Origin: Lepidodermella squamata
Taxonomy: Eukaryota; Gastrotricha
Length of the DNA: 64,000 nucleotides
Assembly (NCBI GenBank): GCA_047495785.1
Contig: JBLDXI010000024.1
Span: 3,906,001 to 3,970,000 of the forward strand
Direction: 5' to 3'
Positions 43,569-55,683 of this stretch are shown here, piece after piece; position 1 is the first letter of the stretch; each line of letters opens with the position of its first letter. The notes beneath the pieces were generated by a model. It was not told the DNA's origin and made no database searches. It saw only the letters and a program-made list of their open reading frames with translations. The position numbers and the translations under genes were made by a program.

Positions 43569-46500
43569 ATGAGTCTCTTCGACGAGATTCGTCGTATGAA
43601 CAAGAAAGTCATAAAAAAGGATGACATTATCCTCGCTATGCCGCCAGTTTTTCATGGCGATTTGCTTCTGTTTGCTGCGGACTATTTGAAAAAATTGGAG
43701 AAGGTATGCATTGGTACATTTTACTTCCAGTCATATCTGTTTGCTATCTTATCTTATAGGAGGAAAAACAGATTTATCCCCACCCTAAGGACCACCTGTA
43801 TTTCGACGAAGGAGAGGGGGGTGCTTTGAGAGCCGTTTCTTTCCAGTTGGTTGTTGATTTTGCGGTTAATTTAATTGCAAACATTTTTGTTCATCCCTAG
43901 CTGTGCTGCGGGTTTCTCCGATGAGGCGACGATTAACCCCCGAACCCAGCTAGGTTGCAAAGCCTTCAAGCGCTTCGTCTTGGTGAAGACAGCGCAGGAG
44001 TATTTTGTGGCTATTCGTTCCGGGCCTCAGCCTCACAATCATGGCGACAACCTGAATAACCAGGAAAGTGTGATTCGTCACCTGCGCCACGATCAGGAAA
44101 CTCTCAGGGCAGTAGAAGATCTGGTATCTACGAAGCTCTCAGCCACTGAGATTTCGAAGAGATCCTGTGAAGCTGCTGTCCTGGAGAAGAACTCCATTGC
44201 CGATCGTCGCAAATGCCTTGATCAACTCGACGTATACTCGTTCAGAAGACGAATTATGTCGTTGAAAGGTGCGCGGTAAGTGATTTTTATTTACCATGGT
44301 ATCAATCAGGGACTACTTGTATGTTACAATTGATAATAGCCTGGACAAAGTTGAATTCCACAGTGTGGAAAAGCTGGTGGAAGCCGACAGAGGGAAGCAG
44401 GTTCAAGAAGTCATTCATTACACTCCCGGCGATTCTCCGTCCGGTTTTGTCTTGGCAATGATGACGCCTCTCCAGCAAGCTCTCGTTGCCAACAATGAGA
44501 TTTACGAAACTGGATTTCTGGACGCGACTTTCAAGGGCGTAACAAAGCATAATTACGCTCTCTATGCCATCGCCGCCGTTCAGAAAGGAGTCGAAAAATC
44601 TTTGCCGCTTGCGTTTGCCATCTTGGAACATGACGATGAGGCCAGCTTACGCCTATTTCTCACAGCGCTTCGCGACAAATGCATCAGTCTTAATCCTGCG
44701 TTCAAGTTTAGGCATGCCTTATCTCACTATCTTTTCAGTCAAGAATTACTGGGGTATTTTTCAGGACGATTGTCATCGATAAAGACCAGAAGGAGATCTC
44801 GCTAATCAAAGAAATTTTTGATTGTTGCGTTGTCCTGTGCTACTTCCATCTGCTTCAGGTAATTGCTCGAATACTTAAATAGGATTTTTACAATGTGGCT
44901 GTATTATAGGCTGTAATTAGATGGCTTCATGGCGAAAAATCTGGTTGTTCCGGTCGCTCTGAGAAGGCCAAGGCGGAGCGTTGCGCTGTAATAGACCTGA
45001 TAGAGACCATTCGAGCGTCTGGCAACTACGAAGAAGTGCAGGAAAAGTGGCGAGAAGGCAGCCCGAATCTGTCGCCAAAAGTCCGCACGTATCTTTGGGA
45101 ATTTTGGGTTCAGGAGAAATATGCTGTGTTGTGGTGTCGCTATGCGCTCAAAAATTACCATCTTGACCAGGCTACCAATAACATTATTGAGGTGTAATTA
45201 CTGATTTCGACTAAAACGACTTTATTATGTTTTCTTTTTTTTATTACGGTAGAACTTCTGGTTTTGCCTGAAATACACTTTCTTGAAGGTTTGTCAAGCT
45301 AGCTATACATCATTTTATTCATTTCTGTTATCTTGTATTATTTCAGGGTTCTTATAACCGCCGGATAGACGATTTGGTATTTTTGCTTTCTAACGAGGTC
45401 ATGTCATATTACGCGCATCTAATGAACCTCGATGCCCACGGTCGAAAAATCTTGAAGCTGAAGCATAAGCCGGAGCAGTTGGCTACGAAGCAAGCTGACA
45501 ACGACCGTTTCTGCTCTACGGTCGTCTGGGGCGATGACCTCGTTACCGTACCGTCGTTCACGCCCAACGAATTCGACATCAAGTACGAGGTGAACCCGGC
45601 AGAGCAACGGTGTTCATGTGTCTACAGTATTCACGGAAATATATGCAAGCATTTGCATTTCGTGCGCAAGTTGAATCCGGATAAGGTAAGACTTGGTTAT
45701 TTTCTTCTATAAAATAATGTTAATTTTGCGTGCGGTTCATTCAGATATCCGTTTACCGTGATCGTCTTACGAAGTCAATTGTCGACGAAGGCCTCTGCGA
45801 CAAGTTGGGCGATGAGCTACGAGTGATGAGCCCAATTAGCCATCACGTCAGCCTGGTCGACCTGAAGACGATGAGATGCGACTGCATGGCGTCGAGTTAT
45901 GCGCCGGATAAGGAACTTTGTTGTTGTGTTATGGCCGCTCGCCAGCTATTCCCAGGTATATTATTAAACAGTTATTCGATTTGCTGTTTTGTCATTTCAT
46001 ATGATTCAATTTTCAGTTGAAGCTGAGGCTGCTGACCAACTGCTAGTTCAAGCTCGTTCCACTGCGCCTAGTGTGAAAGATGCGGTTGCGGCATTTTCAA
46101 GCAACAAGGTTGCTCCGGCAACCAAAATGCCTGCAACGACACGTAACGCTCATTTCTCAAAAACCGGAATAAAGCGCTCTGCTCCTATCGACCCGAACGA
46201 GCCAAGCTCAAGCGGCGATCATCTTGCTGATCACTGCACGAGTGCTGACCCCCTTGCTGATCATAGAGTGAAGAAATTCAGAAGCTCTAAAAGAGGAAGA
46301 CAAACTCACAACGTGATGGCGAATTTCAGACGCCAAAACTGTCCCTCTGATGTGCCGGCTGATGTTGCCGCGCGACTTGCGTCAACGTCAAATGCACAGG
46401 AACCGGTATGTACTCCCGCCTCGCGCCTCGTTGGCCTGAGTCTACCCGGTCTGCGCTTTCCTCGCCCGCCGCTCGCTGGAACCGGTCTGCGTATTCCTGG

Positions 46501-46741
46501 CCCGCCGCTCGCTGGAACCGGTCTGCGTATTCCTGGCCCGCTGCTCGCTGGAACCGGTCTGCGTATTCCTGGCCCGCTGCTCGCTGGAACCGGTTTGCGT
46601 ATTCCACGCCCGCCGCTCCCTGGAACCGGTTTGCGTATTCCACGCCCGCCGCTCCCTGGTGCTGGAATAGCGGTTGTTAGCCCTTCCGGTGTGGTGATTT
46701 TGCGCCCTCCGGGCGCGGCTAATCCAGACAATATCAACTAA
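43569..46741 (+). CDS. MULE transposase with FLYWCH-like and SWIM zinc fingers
   Basis: This DDE transposase has about nine exons: 43569-43703, 43760 to about 43845, 43901-44275, 44310-44705, 44765-44858, 44910-45191, 45347-45685, about 45745-45955, and about 46016-46741. The second donor is uncertain. The N-terminal part (HPKDHLYF, then GCKAFKRF, then HNHG) resembles a FLYWCH zinc finger. The MULE core has LDATFKGVTKHNYALYAIAA (first Asp), PLAFAILEHDD, TIVIDKDQKEI (second Asp), LCYFHLLQAVIRWL, and TNNIIEG (Glu). Two CxC...C-type SWIM-like clusters follow (CSCVYSIHGNICKHLHF and a second cluster around CDCMASSY). A Pro-rich 12-residue repeat tract forms the C-terminus. It would act in the nucleus on the element's inverted repeats. 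An AATAAA lies at 47189. Confidence 0.85.
46450..46665 (+). repeat. Six 36-bp tandem repeats in the transposase C-terminus
   Basis: There are six copies of a 36-bp unit encoding GTGLRIPGPPLA-type dodecapeptides. The tract contains no stops in several frames of both strands, which creates long spurious ORFs opposite it. Confidence 0.9.
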
Positions 46742-47527
46742 ACTTTCGCTATTAGCTCTCCGCTTAATCCTTTGTGTTTGCTCAACATCCGGCTTCTTGC
46801 ATCTGCATGTGTGCGCATTGTGCGCGATGAGTGCCACTTCTTACACACTCATTAGCGATGACCGCGCGGAATTCATACTCATAGTTGACTCGAGTATAAT
46901 TGAAACGATGAATGCCTCTTTCAACTTCGACACTGTTTTTCGGTTGTAAAATGTCTTTCTATTTTGCCGCATCGTGCGTGGAAATTGTTTACTATTGTGA
47001 ACAAATTGCGGCTCGAGCCCGGTTATGGTGATTAATTGATCAATAATTAAATTGTGATAACAGATAATTGCAATTCAGGCGTAATAAATTGCGGTTTTCT
47101 TGCATCCTTGTGTGACATGTCTCATACCTTACACACGTGATATGCAAATTCGTTTTTTTTTAAAGTGAAAATGATACCAAGCTTGATGAATAAACATTCC
47201 GTTTTCAGTACACTTGTGGTTTTTTTACATAAATGACCCGATGTTCATGTTTATGGAAATATCACAGCTGACGTTTCACGCTACCCAAGTGCGTCATCCA
47301 CTTGAGAGCGCGCTTCTTTTAGCGGCGGGACCAGCTCCTTATGTCGACTGGTTAATAGCAAGGCGTACAGCCTCTCATGTCAGGTGTGGGTAGCTTACCG
47401 ACAAAGCGGCCTAACAGGTGTCGAAACCATGCCGATTTCAGAGTCCAAAACACGAAAACAAATTCGTATCGCATTTATTTTGCAATTTTGTAATTCACAT
47501 TAAAAGTCATCATCATTATTCATCCTT

Positions 47528-49285
47528 ATGGCTGACCGCAGGAAGGACGTTGAATGTCCCGACCTTGTCGACTCTCTTCTTCTTTTTCTGTCGCCGAACA
47601 ATGGCCTGCTACGCACTTGGTCAGGACTTGCCAAACTGACATTCAAGTCGAACGCGACCACCAAGGCTGTGATTCGAGCGGCCTATTCAGGCGACTCACG
47701 TTACTACGTGCTGCTGAACGCAATCAGGTTGGCTGAGAAGAAAACTGCAAAGGAGCGCGACGACGGCTATTTCACCACCGTTACCCGAGAAGACGCTGTT
47801 AAGCCGATCAAGGTGATTGAAAGCGCTCTGAGGCTTCGCGTTCCGCTCATCAAACGCATCGATCTTCAACTGCCCAGCTTTTGCGATGATCCGCGCATGT
47901 TCAACCTGACCGCAGAACAAACAAGGTTAGTAATATAGAAGTATACGTTTTTACAATTTTTAGGCTATTTTTGGCTATTTTTGGCGTATGTACAGCGTCT
48001 CCCAAAAATTGCGAAAATTTTTTTAGTTTAGGTTGCTTTTAGATGGTAACTGGCTCGGTAATTTTCGGTATTTTACCCGGTTGGGCCAAATTCCTCCGGA
48101 CCTTTTTAATCCCGTAAACCCGTTAGTGGCATACTTAATTATATTCTCGTGATTTTTGGATATTTTTATAAAATTTCTGGCCGTAAGATGGGACTTCGTC
48201 TCTCATTTATGAGTTTCTGAAGCCTTTTCCGTGCATTTTCTCCGCTTGCTGTACATGTAAACTGTAGTTCCTCTTTAGCGCAAAACGAAACCTCAGAAAT
48301 TTTAATAAGGTCCCTCCAATTAAGATAATTTGCCTCGTTATATTTTCAACAGAGAGTTCCTGAAATCTTTCAAGGTTCTGATCAGTCGCGGCCTACCGTC
48401 TGACGAAGTGACCAAGGGGGCTTCTAGCGTAGCGTTGCTCGTCGCCATCGATTTCATCGACAGGTCTATTGCCAGCATGTTGAACGAGCCAACGGCCATG
48501 TTGAACGAGTCCGTCGCGGTGTACGACAAGCTGGCGACCGAATTCATCGCGAAAAACAAACATCTTCTTCGCCCGAATTTGCCAATCATTCAGGGCAAGG
48601 TCAAAGTGAAGCCGCAGGCCATCGAAGAGGCTATGGCGAGCCCAGATGAAGAAATCGAATTCGATCGCCCAGGCTCAAGCGCGTCGAGCATCTCGCTTTC
48701 TTCGTTTTCCGAATCGAGCCATTCCGTTTTAGACCTGGAAGACGATGTCGATGTACTGAACCAACTGGCCGGCAATTCCGCTGACCAAACGATCGTCGCT
48801 GCTCCTCCTAATGAACGACCAGACAGCAGCGTCAGTAATGCCTCGCGAAAACGCCAACTGTCATCAGCCACGACCTCTTCAACCTTGCCGTCTTCGTCTT
48901 CTTCTACACCAATTGACAACGAGCCAGTCATACCTGAAACTGCAAGCGACGCTTCAGAATCTAAAAAGGTAATATCCATCAACTGTGTTGCAGCTTTTCC
49001 TAAATGATTACCTTACTTACCTAGATTCGAGTGGACGAGACGAAGCTGTGGCGGCACATCTTCACGCCGAATCCACAAGACCATCGCTTTCTCGACTTAA
49101 CGCACCAATTCCCGCTCAATTGGCCGGCCGAAAATGTGCAGCTGCCACCCGAAGTCCAGGCTTTCAGCGACATGGTCTCGAATGGCGCGCAACCTGAACA
49201 CGCAGCAATGCTCTGTTATAGAGGTTCTGAATTCTCTTGTGAAATCATTCACCATACAATTGATGCAATTGAAATAACTGTTTGA
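47528..49285 (+). CDS. Second gene of the MULE, accessory protein of unknown function
   Basis: Three exons (47528-47925, 48353-48968, 49025-49285) join in phase to 424 residues with clean GT-AG introns. The N-terminal half is a mixed helical region (LVDSLLLFLSPNNGLLRTW; IKRIDLQLPSFCDDP). The middle is a long Ser/Asp/Glu-rich linker (SSASSISLSSFSESSHSVLD). The C-terminal part has ETKLWRHIFTPNPQDHRFLD and FPLNWPAENVQLPPEV. I recognise no domain. It is in the same orientation as the transposase, 786 bp downstream, and inside the inverted repeats, so it is very likely carried by the element. It might be a counterpart of the second gene of maize MuDR, but no similarity is claimed. Alternatively it is a captured host gene. 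AATAAA lies at 49437-49442. Confidence 0.65.
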
Positions 49286-50499
49286 ACAACTAATCGATTT
49301 TCATTCGCTATTTCTTGTTTTCGATTGTTTCCGCTATCTTGCTTGGTTAATTAATTGATAGCTTGTGTTACGATGAATTTGTAGTTGAGACAGCATTGCA
49401 GTTTGCTAATTGACAGGCTTGAGCGCTCAATTTTATAATAAAACGTTTCCAATCAGCATATTTCTTTTCCGTCGCTCTATAAAGGAGCCCTAAAAAGGCA
49501 GAATTCGTAACACGAAACATTTAGACAGACAGAAAGACTGTGAGAGGTAACAGAAAAGTTGAACTCAACTTGTTTGATGATTTTACGATGGGCGTCTAAT
49601 CGAGACGAATCACACATTGGTGGTGAGGCGCCCCGACCGTTTTTAATTGCTAAACGTCGCGAGACAAATTGTAAAATAAATCAGTATATCAGGGTGTCAG
49701 TTTACACCAGCTGTCTGATGACGTGGGACACCTCGATGTTTGCACGAGTGCGGTGACATTACTTCAATTAACCAGCCCAAGACGAGCTGGTCTCTTGTCT
49801 GTTAGTTGCATGTCGCAACTGTTTTTTGATTCCAGTGTAAAAAATTTCTAATCCTGCCTTCTATGATAGGATAAAGGTCGGAGAAAGTCGAAAATTTCAA
49901 TTATTTCAATCTTGGATGGGATAAAATCAAGATTAAAAAAAATTGCTACCCTGTTGGATTCGCACTTCCATAGAACGCGCGCCGATGTGCGCGACCAGGA
50001 TCAGGATCAGGAATTACGATTTCTCCTCGCCCTGACGGACTCAAGCTTTCGCCATACGGCGGAGCTGGTGAGACAATTGCGACCTCACGCTCCAGGACAG
50101 TTTGGTCTGGTTTACGGTTTACTGACTACTTAATGAATTTCCTACCCCTGGTACCCCAGTTACTGCTGACTGTTTCTCCAGGGCCAAGGCATTAGTGCCC
50201 AGTAAATGTTCACTTGTTTCACGGTGGCAAATGGCAAAAATACGCGATCCTCCTGAAGTAATGCGTTACTCAAAAAAAAAGAAAAGTAATTTGCTATTTT
50301 TTGGCTTAAGTAACGCCTAAACACCTAATAATCACTTGATGGATGACCTAACGGCTAAGCATGGGGTCAAGGTCTAAAGAAAATAACAGTCATAATGAAG
50401 CGTTTGAAAAACCTCACAAATGGTGTTTCAATAATATAACTATATTTTGGAATGTAAACCAACAGAATGGCGGTAAAACGCTTAGAAAGCAGCGCTGGC

Positions 50500-50673
50500 G
50501 AAATTTGCTTGGAAAGCAGTGCCCGGAGAGCAAAGTGTGTGCGTAGCAGGCAAATTGCCTGGAAAGCAGTGTTTTCCACGCATACGCTCATTACGGCTTA
50601 CTGCATGGAAAGCAGCTGCTTTCTGGGCGCACTGCTTTCTATGCTAACTTCTCCTCCAGAATAATCAAACAGC
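50500..50673 (-). repeat. Right terminal inverted repeat of the MULE
   Basis: This is the reverse complement of 42916-43089. Mismatches are two in the outer 135 bp and a few more in the inner 39 bp. TTAAAAAA follows immediately at 50674-50681. Confidence 0.9.
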
Positions 50674-52140
50674 TTAAAAAAATTCGCGTCAAAGCTAATT
50701 TTATTTTAAAAATTTAAACGAAATCAACAAATTTTAATACAAAAATACAAATTTTAAGGATTTTTTAATAATTTTACAAATATTTTTAATTAAGTGTAGC
50801 CGCATGTTTTAAGCGTCGAAAAATAAGCTCTTACTACGTCACTCTGACGCGTGACGCAATTAAGCAATATTAATCGGTCACGCGTGAATGAGGAAGCTTT
50901 TATCATCATGCGTTACGGATATTTCGTCATTTTCATTGGTCATTTTCAGGTGTCAAGATCCGGCACTGCCTGCTTGGATTGTCTTACGCGCACTTGCTTC
51001 GCGGTGCGACGTAATGGGCAGGTCCCAATATTTTTCCACCCTGGAATCTGGGATCATGAACTAGCAATCATTCGATCTTAGACGCAATTGGAGATTCTGC
51101 AACTGGAGGGTGGCGTTGCGGAGGGGGGAGTGAACACTGCGGAAGTTGCGACAGAAATGCGGCTTGTCGAAGAAGAGGAGGAATGCATTCCAATTCTAAG
51201 TAAAATAGACTTGGTCGAATCGAATTTGGATTATAAAGAGTTTTTACGAGTGTGTCGATAGCACGCCCTAAAGGGTTTGAGTACTTCATTTTAGGCTCCA
51301 GCACTCGATTTTCCAATGACTGGGCTCTTCTCGAGTTAAAAATCTTCCTTAAATCTCAATTTGTTGATAATCACATGGATAATCACGCCCAACAATTAAC
51401 TGGAATTTGAAATTGACAACTTCCCCTAAGACAAGCCGATGTTGTAGTGCCGTTGTTCAATCGGATTTGGGATTTTTCTGCCGCTACGCCGATTCGATGC
51501 CCTCTCGAATCCAATGCTGGCGTTTAGTTCATAAAATGTTCAAATCACCTTCGAATCAATGAAAATGGCTCTGAAGAAGCACCCGCCCTCCATTGGCCCT
51601 GGCGCGGCCGATAGCGACAAACCGATTGTCGAAGCTAAACCCGACTGGCTAACCCTGCCTGACGCGGTGCCTCTCCTCGAAAAAATCATGCGAGAAAACA
51701 AGAGGTCGGCCGCGAACAACGACCCGGCTTAAACCCAGTCCGCGGACAACCGTACGTAGGTGAATCAATCAGCTTCAGTGAATTAAAGACTGATTCATCG
51801 CCAGAAAATTAACCGGGAAAATGCACTGCGCGCTTCATCAATATTTTCATCACTAAAATTGACCGTCCCGACTCAATTTCATGATTTCGGCCTTTTCTTG
51901 ATTAATACTATGATGTCCTCCATGACCCGGATTTCTTATTTTCGCCAACTGCCACCGTCAGACAAGGGGGACAATTTTTCGATTTTTCCTTTCGTAGTTT
52001 TCAACTTGCAATTTTTTCGATAACAAAAAACAATCGATCAAGGCAAAAAGCTGGTTATCTTTTCGTTTATTGAATAAATTATTTTTCCAATACTGTTTCG
52101 AAGCAAAATATTGCAAGCAGTAAGAAAGACGTCGTATTTT
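50674..52140. other. Right flank of the transposon to the TBCK 3' end
   Basis: This is AT-rich, with scattered short ORFs that I do not support, apart from the small ORF listed next. It contains the TBCK 3' flank at the right end. Confidence 0.45.
51559..51732 (+). CDS. Small ORF, 57 aa, unrecognised
   Basis: It starts with ATG and encodes a basic N-terminus (MKMALKKHPPSIGPG) followed by DWLTLPDAVPLLEKIMREN, ending at a TAA. Its GC content is well above its AT-rich surroundings and it has no rare codons, which suggests past or present coding. It could be a fragment of a larger gene left by rearrangement. I know of no homologue. Confidence 0.3.
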   Translation: MKMALKKHPPSIGPGAADSDKPIVEAKPDWLTLPDAVPLLEKIMRENKRSAANNDPA

Positions 52141-55100
52141 TCACGGAATGACGAGCAGCGACGCTCGAGCCAGGGCCTCAGTGCCACCGTTTAGCAGGCA
52201 AACGCGTGACATCATAAAATCAACGACCAAATGCCGTGCGAATTCCACCGCACCGCCGTAACCAGCCTTCGAGTTGCAAACAATCACAACAGTCGTACCG
52301 CCGAAGGTCGCCCCGCCCGGTGAAACCGGCGTGCTGCCGCTCGATTTCACCGAATCGGCCAAACCAGGCGAGGCGGGCATATTATGTTGCCCGGATGTGC
52401 ATTCAATTATCAGGCGTTGCAGCTGCGGGTCCAAATCGGCGCCCAGGGACATTTGCGCTGGTATATTGATCGAACCCGGGTAAGCCCCGCGGCCGAATTC
52501 TTCCGGTGATCTGATGTCAATTACGACTAATTTGTTCAAAATCGCATCTTTCCCGAGCCAGAAGTGTTGTAGATCAGCCACACTGATCCGGCCGCACGGG
52601 TCTGTGATGACAACCGGGTCGGGTTGCGTGTCATTCGCGGAAATTAAGGCGGCTGCTGCTGCTCTTCTCGCCGATTGTTGCGGCAGAATGTGGTCGGAAG
52701 TTTTCGATTGATGTTGCGAATTGGGATCACTCGGCTTCGGTTCGGATAACGGGTGTCGCATCAGGCTAGGCGGCGTTGAGTTGTAGAAAGCCACCGCATC
52801 GGCGACTAGTCGGGCAATGTCGAAATCAGACATGTCCGATGAAAGCAGGATACAGTCATTGAACTCGAAGGAAATCAATTTTGACCGGAGCTGAAAAAAT
52901 AAAAAATATATTAGAACCTTATTTTAGCTATAAAAAATGAAAATGAAGGGTACATCGTTATCGGTAAAAGTCGAAATCGAAAAATCACGTTTCGCTTCGT
53001 TTTCGTTAACGAAAAAAATCTTTCTATTCTCGATTTCGCAACTTGTGGTGACTCTAACTAAATTTTAACATTTCAGTTGAATTTTTTCATCTCACCTGTT
53101 GTAAAACTGCCAATCCAACACATAGCAGGAAGTTGTTGTCATACAGCAGCAGCGTATCATACAAATGATAAAGCTTGGTCAGCGCAAAAACGTGCGCAAA
53201 AGCCGTCAAAAACCAACTGATAGCATACAAATCCGGCACGAAGCCAATCTTCTGCAGATGCGCGCTCAACTCGGCATCGTGGAAGGCAATCAAATGCGAG
53301 AACACGCCCAAATACTCGCGAACAACATCGCTGTTATCTCGCGTGAAGAAATTGTTCAAATACTTTTCGATAAAACGTTGGAAACACGCAAGGGCAAGCG
53401 CTTCATTCGTAAAATTTAACCTTAAAAACGGCGCTAGCAACGAATCTAAACCCTGCCAGTAGGCGTTGTTCGGATTTTTCCGCAACCATGCGGTTAAAAC
53501 TCGTTTCAGCTTGATTCGGCCCATATGAGACGCCAATAAATCGTCGTATTGATGGCACCGAGGTATATCGACGTCAATTTGCCGGTGGGATGGGTGCAGC
53601 GAGTCAACGTCAATATTCGCGTAGTACTCGTAACTATCAGCCGGGACGTTAAGTAGGCAACACCAAACAAGGCCGCGATAAAGTGGGACAATATCAACCC
53701 GAGCCGCCTCGAGTAATTTAGCCCTGGTGAATGGATACGCCTCTAATAACCGGTGAAATAGAACGCATCGATGCAACTGGTACTCGGGGTCTCTTTCTCG
53801 AATTATCAACGGCTGTTTTTGAATTTCAGTGAAAAATTCCTGCCTTTTCAAGATTGAACTCTGTTCGAAATCTTCAAGTTCCGGGTACTTTTCCAGCAAA
53901 CAATACAAATCCTCGACGTTTATATTACTCTGCAATCGATTTATCAGCGGCTCTAGCGGGATTTCAACAACAGCACTCGAGTATAAAGTGCCGCGGTCTG
54001 GTATTGCCCCGAAAGATCGGTCAATTTTCGACAAATAAATCGGAGCTAATTTACAAATTGCCGGCAGTGATTTGACTTGAAGTGACGATTTTTTCACTAA
54101 AACCCTCGGATCGGGTGAAACTAAGCTCAGCAGGTAATACACTTCCTCCAAAGGGCGTGATTGCCTCAAATGGTCGAAAACTGAATTTGTGTCCGGAATG
54201 AGGTCAAAAATCGAATTCTCGTCAATTTCCAACAAATTCTGATCTTTAGGATAAGCGCCTGGTTGGCATCGGGGTCTGAATGGATTGAGGCCCTTCGCGA
54301 CTAATTGCGATCCTTTCTGGGACGCGATTTTGCACTCATTTTGGACATCTTTTGGTAGCAAATTTTCCAACGCTTGTTTCGGCAGTAAACGAGCTGACGG
54401 AGTTAATTCGAGGCTTGCTCGTAGTAATTTTTCAAAAATCGCACAGTCCTCCTTGAAAGATTCCGTATCTTCTTGCGTCAGTTTGAATTTCAACGTTCGG
54501 AAAATCATGTCGCATGCTGATGTTGATTCCCCGCTCGTTCTTAGCGCGATATTTACGAGGGTCGATAGAAGTTGGTGCAAATTCGAAGCCGTCGATGCAA
54601 GCTGCAAAATAAATTCAAAATTTCTAATTAAAATGAATATTTTTCATTAAATTATCGTGTTTTACCTCAGTTGAAGTAAAGAGCTCAGCTAGCAAGATTC
54701 CCAAGGTCCAAACGTCGGAAAACACGCTAAATCTCTGAGAGGCTTGCCGCAGATGATTCGCGAAATTCAACTCGCCAACGTCTGTTTGATCGCCATTTTT
54801 CACCGCAGAAACCAACTTTTTGCCATTCCCGTTTGTTTCCAGCGCCGCCATAGCGATTTCAGGCGCTAAATAAGCCGCGCTCGCTAGTGGAAATTCGACC
54901 AATGTACCGTTTTCAGAAGCCCAGAAAATTCCGTAGTTGAAAATTTTCACCGAAGGTGGCCATGCTCCAACGTTACATAACATAACATTACTCGCACTCA
55001 AATTTCCGACAATTATCCCTTGAGAGTGGAGGTAATCAAGGCCGATTTCGATCTGGCAACCTATCCTCAGGCATGCTTGGAGGTTTTCTTTGAATAATTC

Positions 55101-55412
55101 AAGCCTAATCGCGTCTTTCAAGCTGGTCTCGTAAAACTCCTGAACAAACACCACTTGTTCATGGCGCCCGACCATAGCGTCAACATATCGGCACAAATTT
55201 TTGTTTGACAACTGAAACAATCGTTGGAAATTTCCGAGAATGCGAACACTGGGCTGAACGCCGTGATAAATCGGCGAAATTACGACCGGAGTTTGCTGCT
55301 CATTGCCATTTTCAGCCGAATCTTGGCTAGAATTGGCAGAGTTACTGCAGTTCGTGGTAGCGAAAAAGGTCGATACGCCGAAACGGCCATTTCCCAAAGC
55401 ACATGTAAACAT
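52141..55412 (-). CDS. TBCK: TBC domain-containing protein kinase-like protein
   Basis: TBCK is a pseudokinase-TBC-rhodanese protein linked to mTOR signalling, endosomal traffic and mRNA transport as part of the FERRY complex. Three exons (54666-55412, 53096-54601, 52141-52890), all phase 0, give 1000 residues (human 893). Residues 1-249 and onward form the pseudokinase: the HRD position reads VGN and the DFG position reads FNYG, so it is inactive. The TBC domain contains VDIPRCHQYDDLLAS, YWQGLDSLLAPFLRLNF and FVPDLYAISWFLTAFAHVF. The C-terminal rhodanese-like domain (VVIDIRSPEEFGRGAYPGSINIP) has a Cys in IVCNSKAGYGG, where the active-site loop would be. The start is the ATG at 55412, 3 nt after an AG acceptor (55416-55417). 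CBLL1 ends 271 bp upstream. Confidence 0.95.
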
Positions 55413-55683
55413 GGCCTAATGAAAACAAATCAGTGTTCAGTCACGTTTTTACTTGCAATTTTTACAACGAAAACACGATGTGCAGAACGAAGAAAATAGT
55501 TTGGTGTTACAAAATATGCGATTCTCAGCAGTTTATTTCTCGCGTCACCGACCAGAAAAAAGGGTCAAATTTTCTTCGTTTAAGATAAACAAACAATCAC
55601 ACTGAATTGCCAAAGTTTTTTTCCAATTGTTTGTGGTCACAACGTTATTAAATATAACGGTAGCTAACAATTAGGTACTAATT

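Larger units (their letters stand above)
42916..50673. mobile_element. Mutator-like (MULE) DNA transposon, 7758 bp, two genes, apparently intact
   Basis: The element is bounded by 174-bp terminal inverted repeats and flanked by an 8-bp direct repeat, TTAAAAAA (42908-42915 and 50674-50681), a plausible target-site duplication of the length MULEs make. Inside are a spliced MULE transposase gene (43569-46741) and a second spliced gene (47528-49285), both on the plus strand and both free of internal stops. The outer 135 bp of the two inverted repeats differ at only two positions. That and the intact genes suggest a recent, possibly autonomous insertion. It lies between the COG5 5' end and the TBCK 3' end. 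Regions 43090-43568, 46742-47527 and 49286-50499 hold no other recognised gene. Confidence 0.88.

Noticed and set aside
46306-46837. Several long ORFs on the minus strand and in other plus frames over the transposase C-terminus
   Set aside because: They arise because the 36-bp tandem repeat has no stops in several frames. Only one frame continues the transposase exons.
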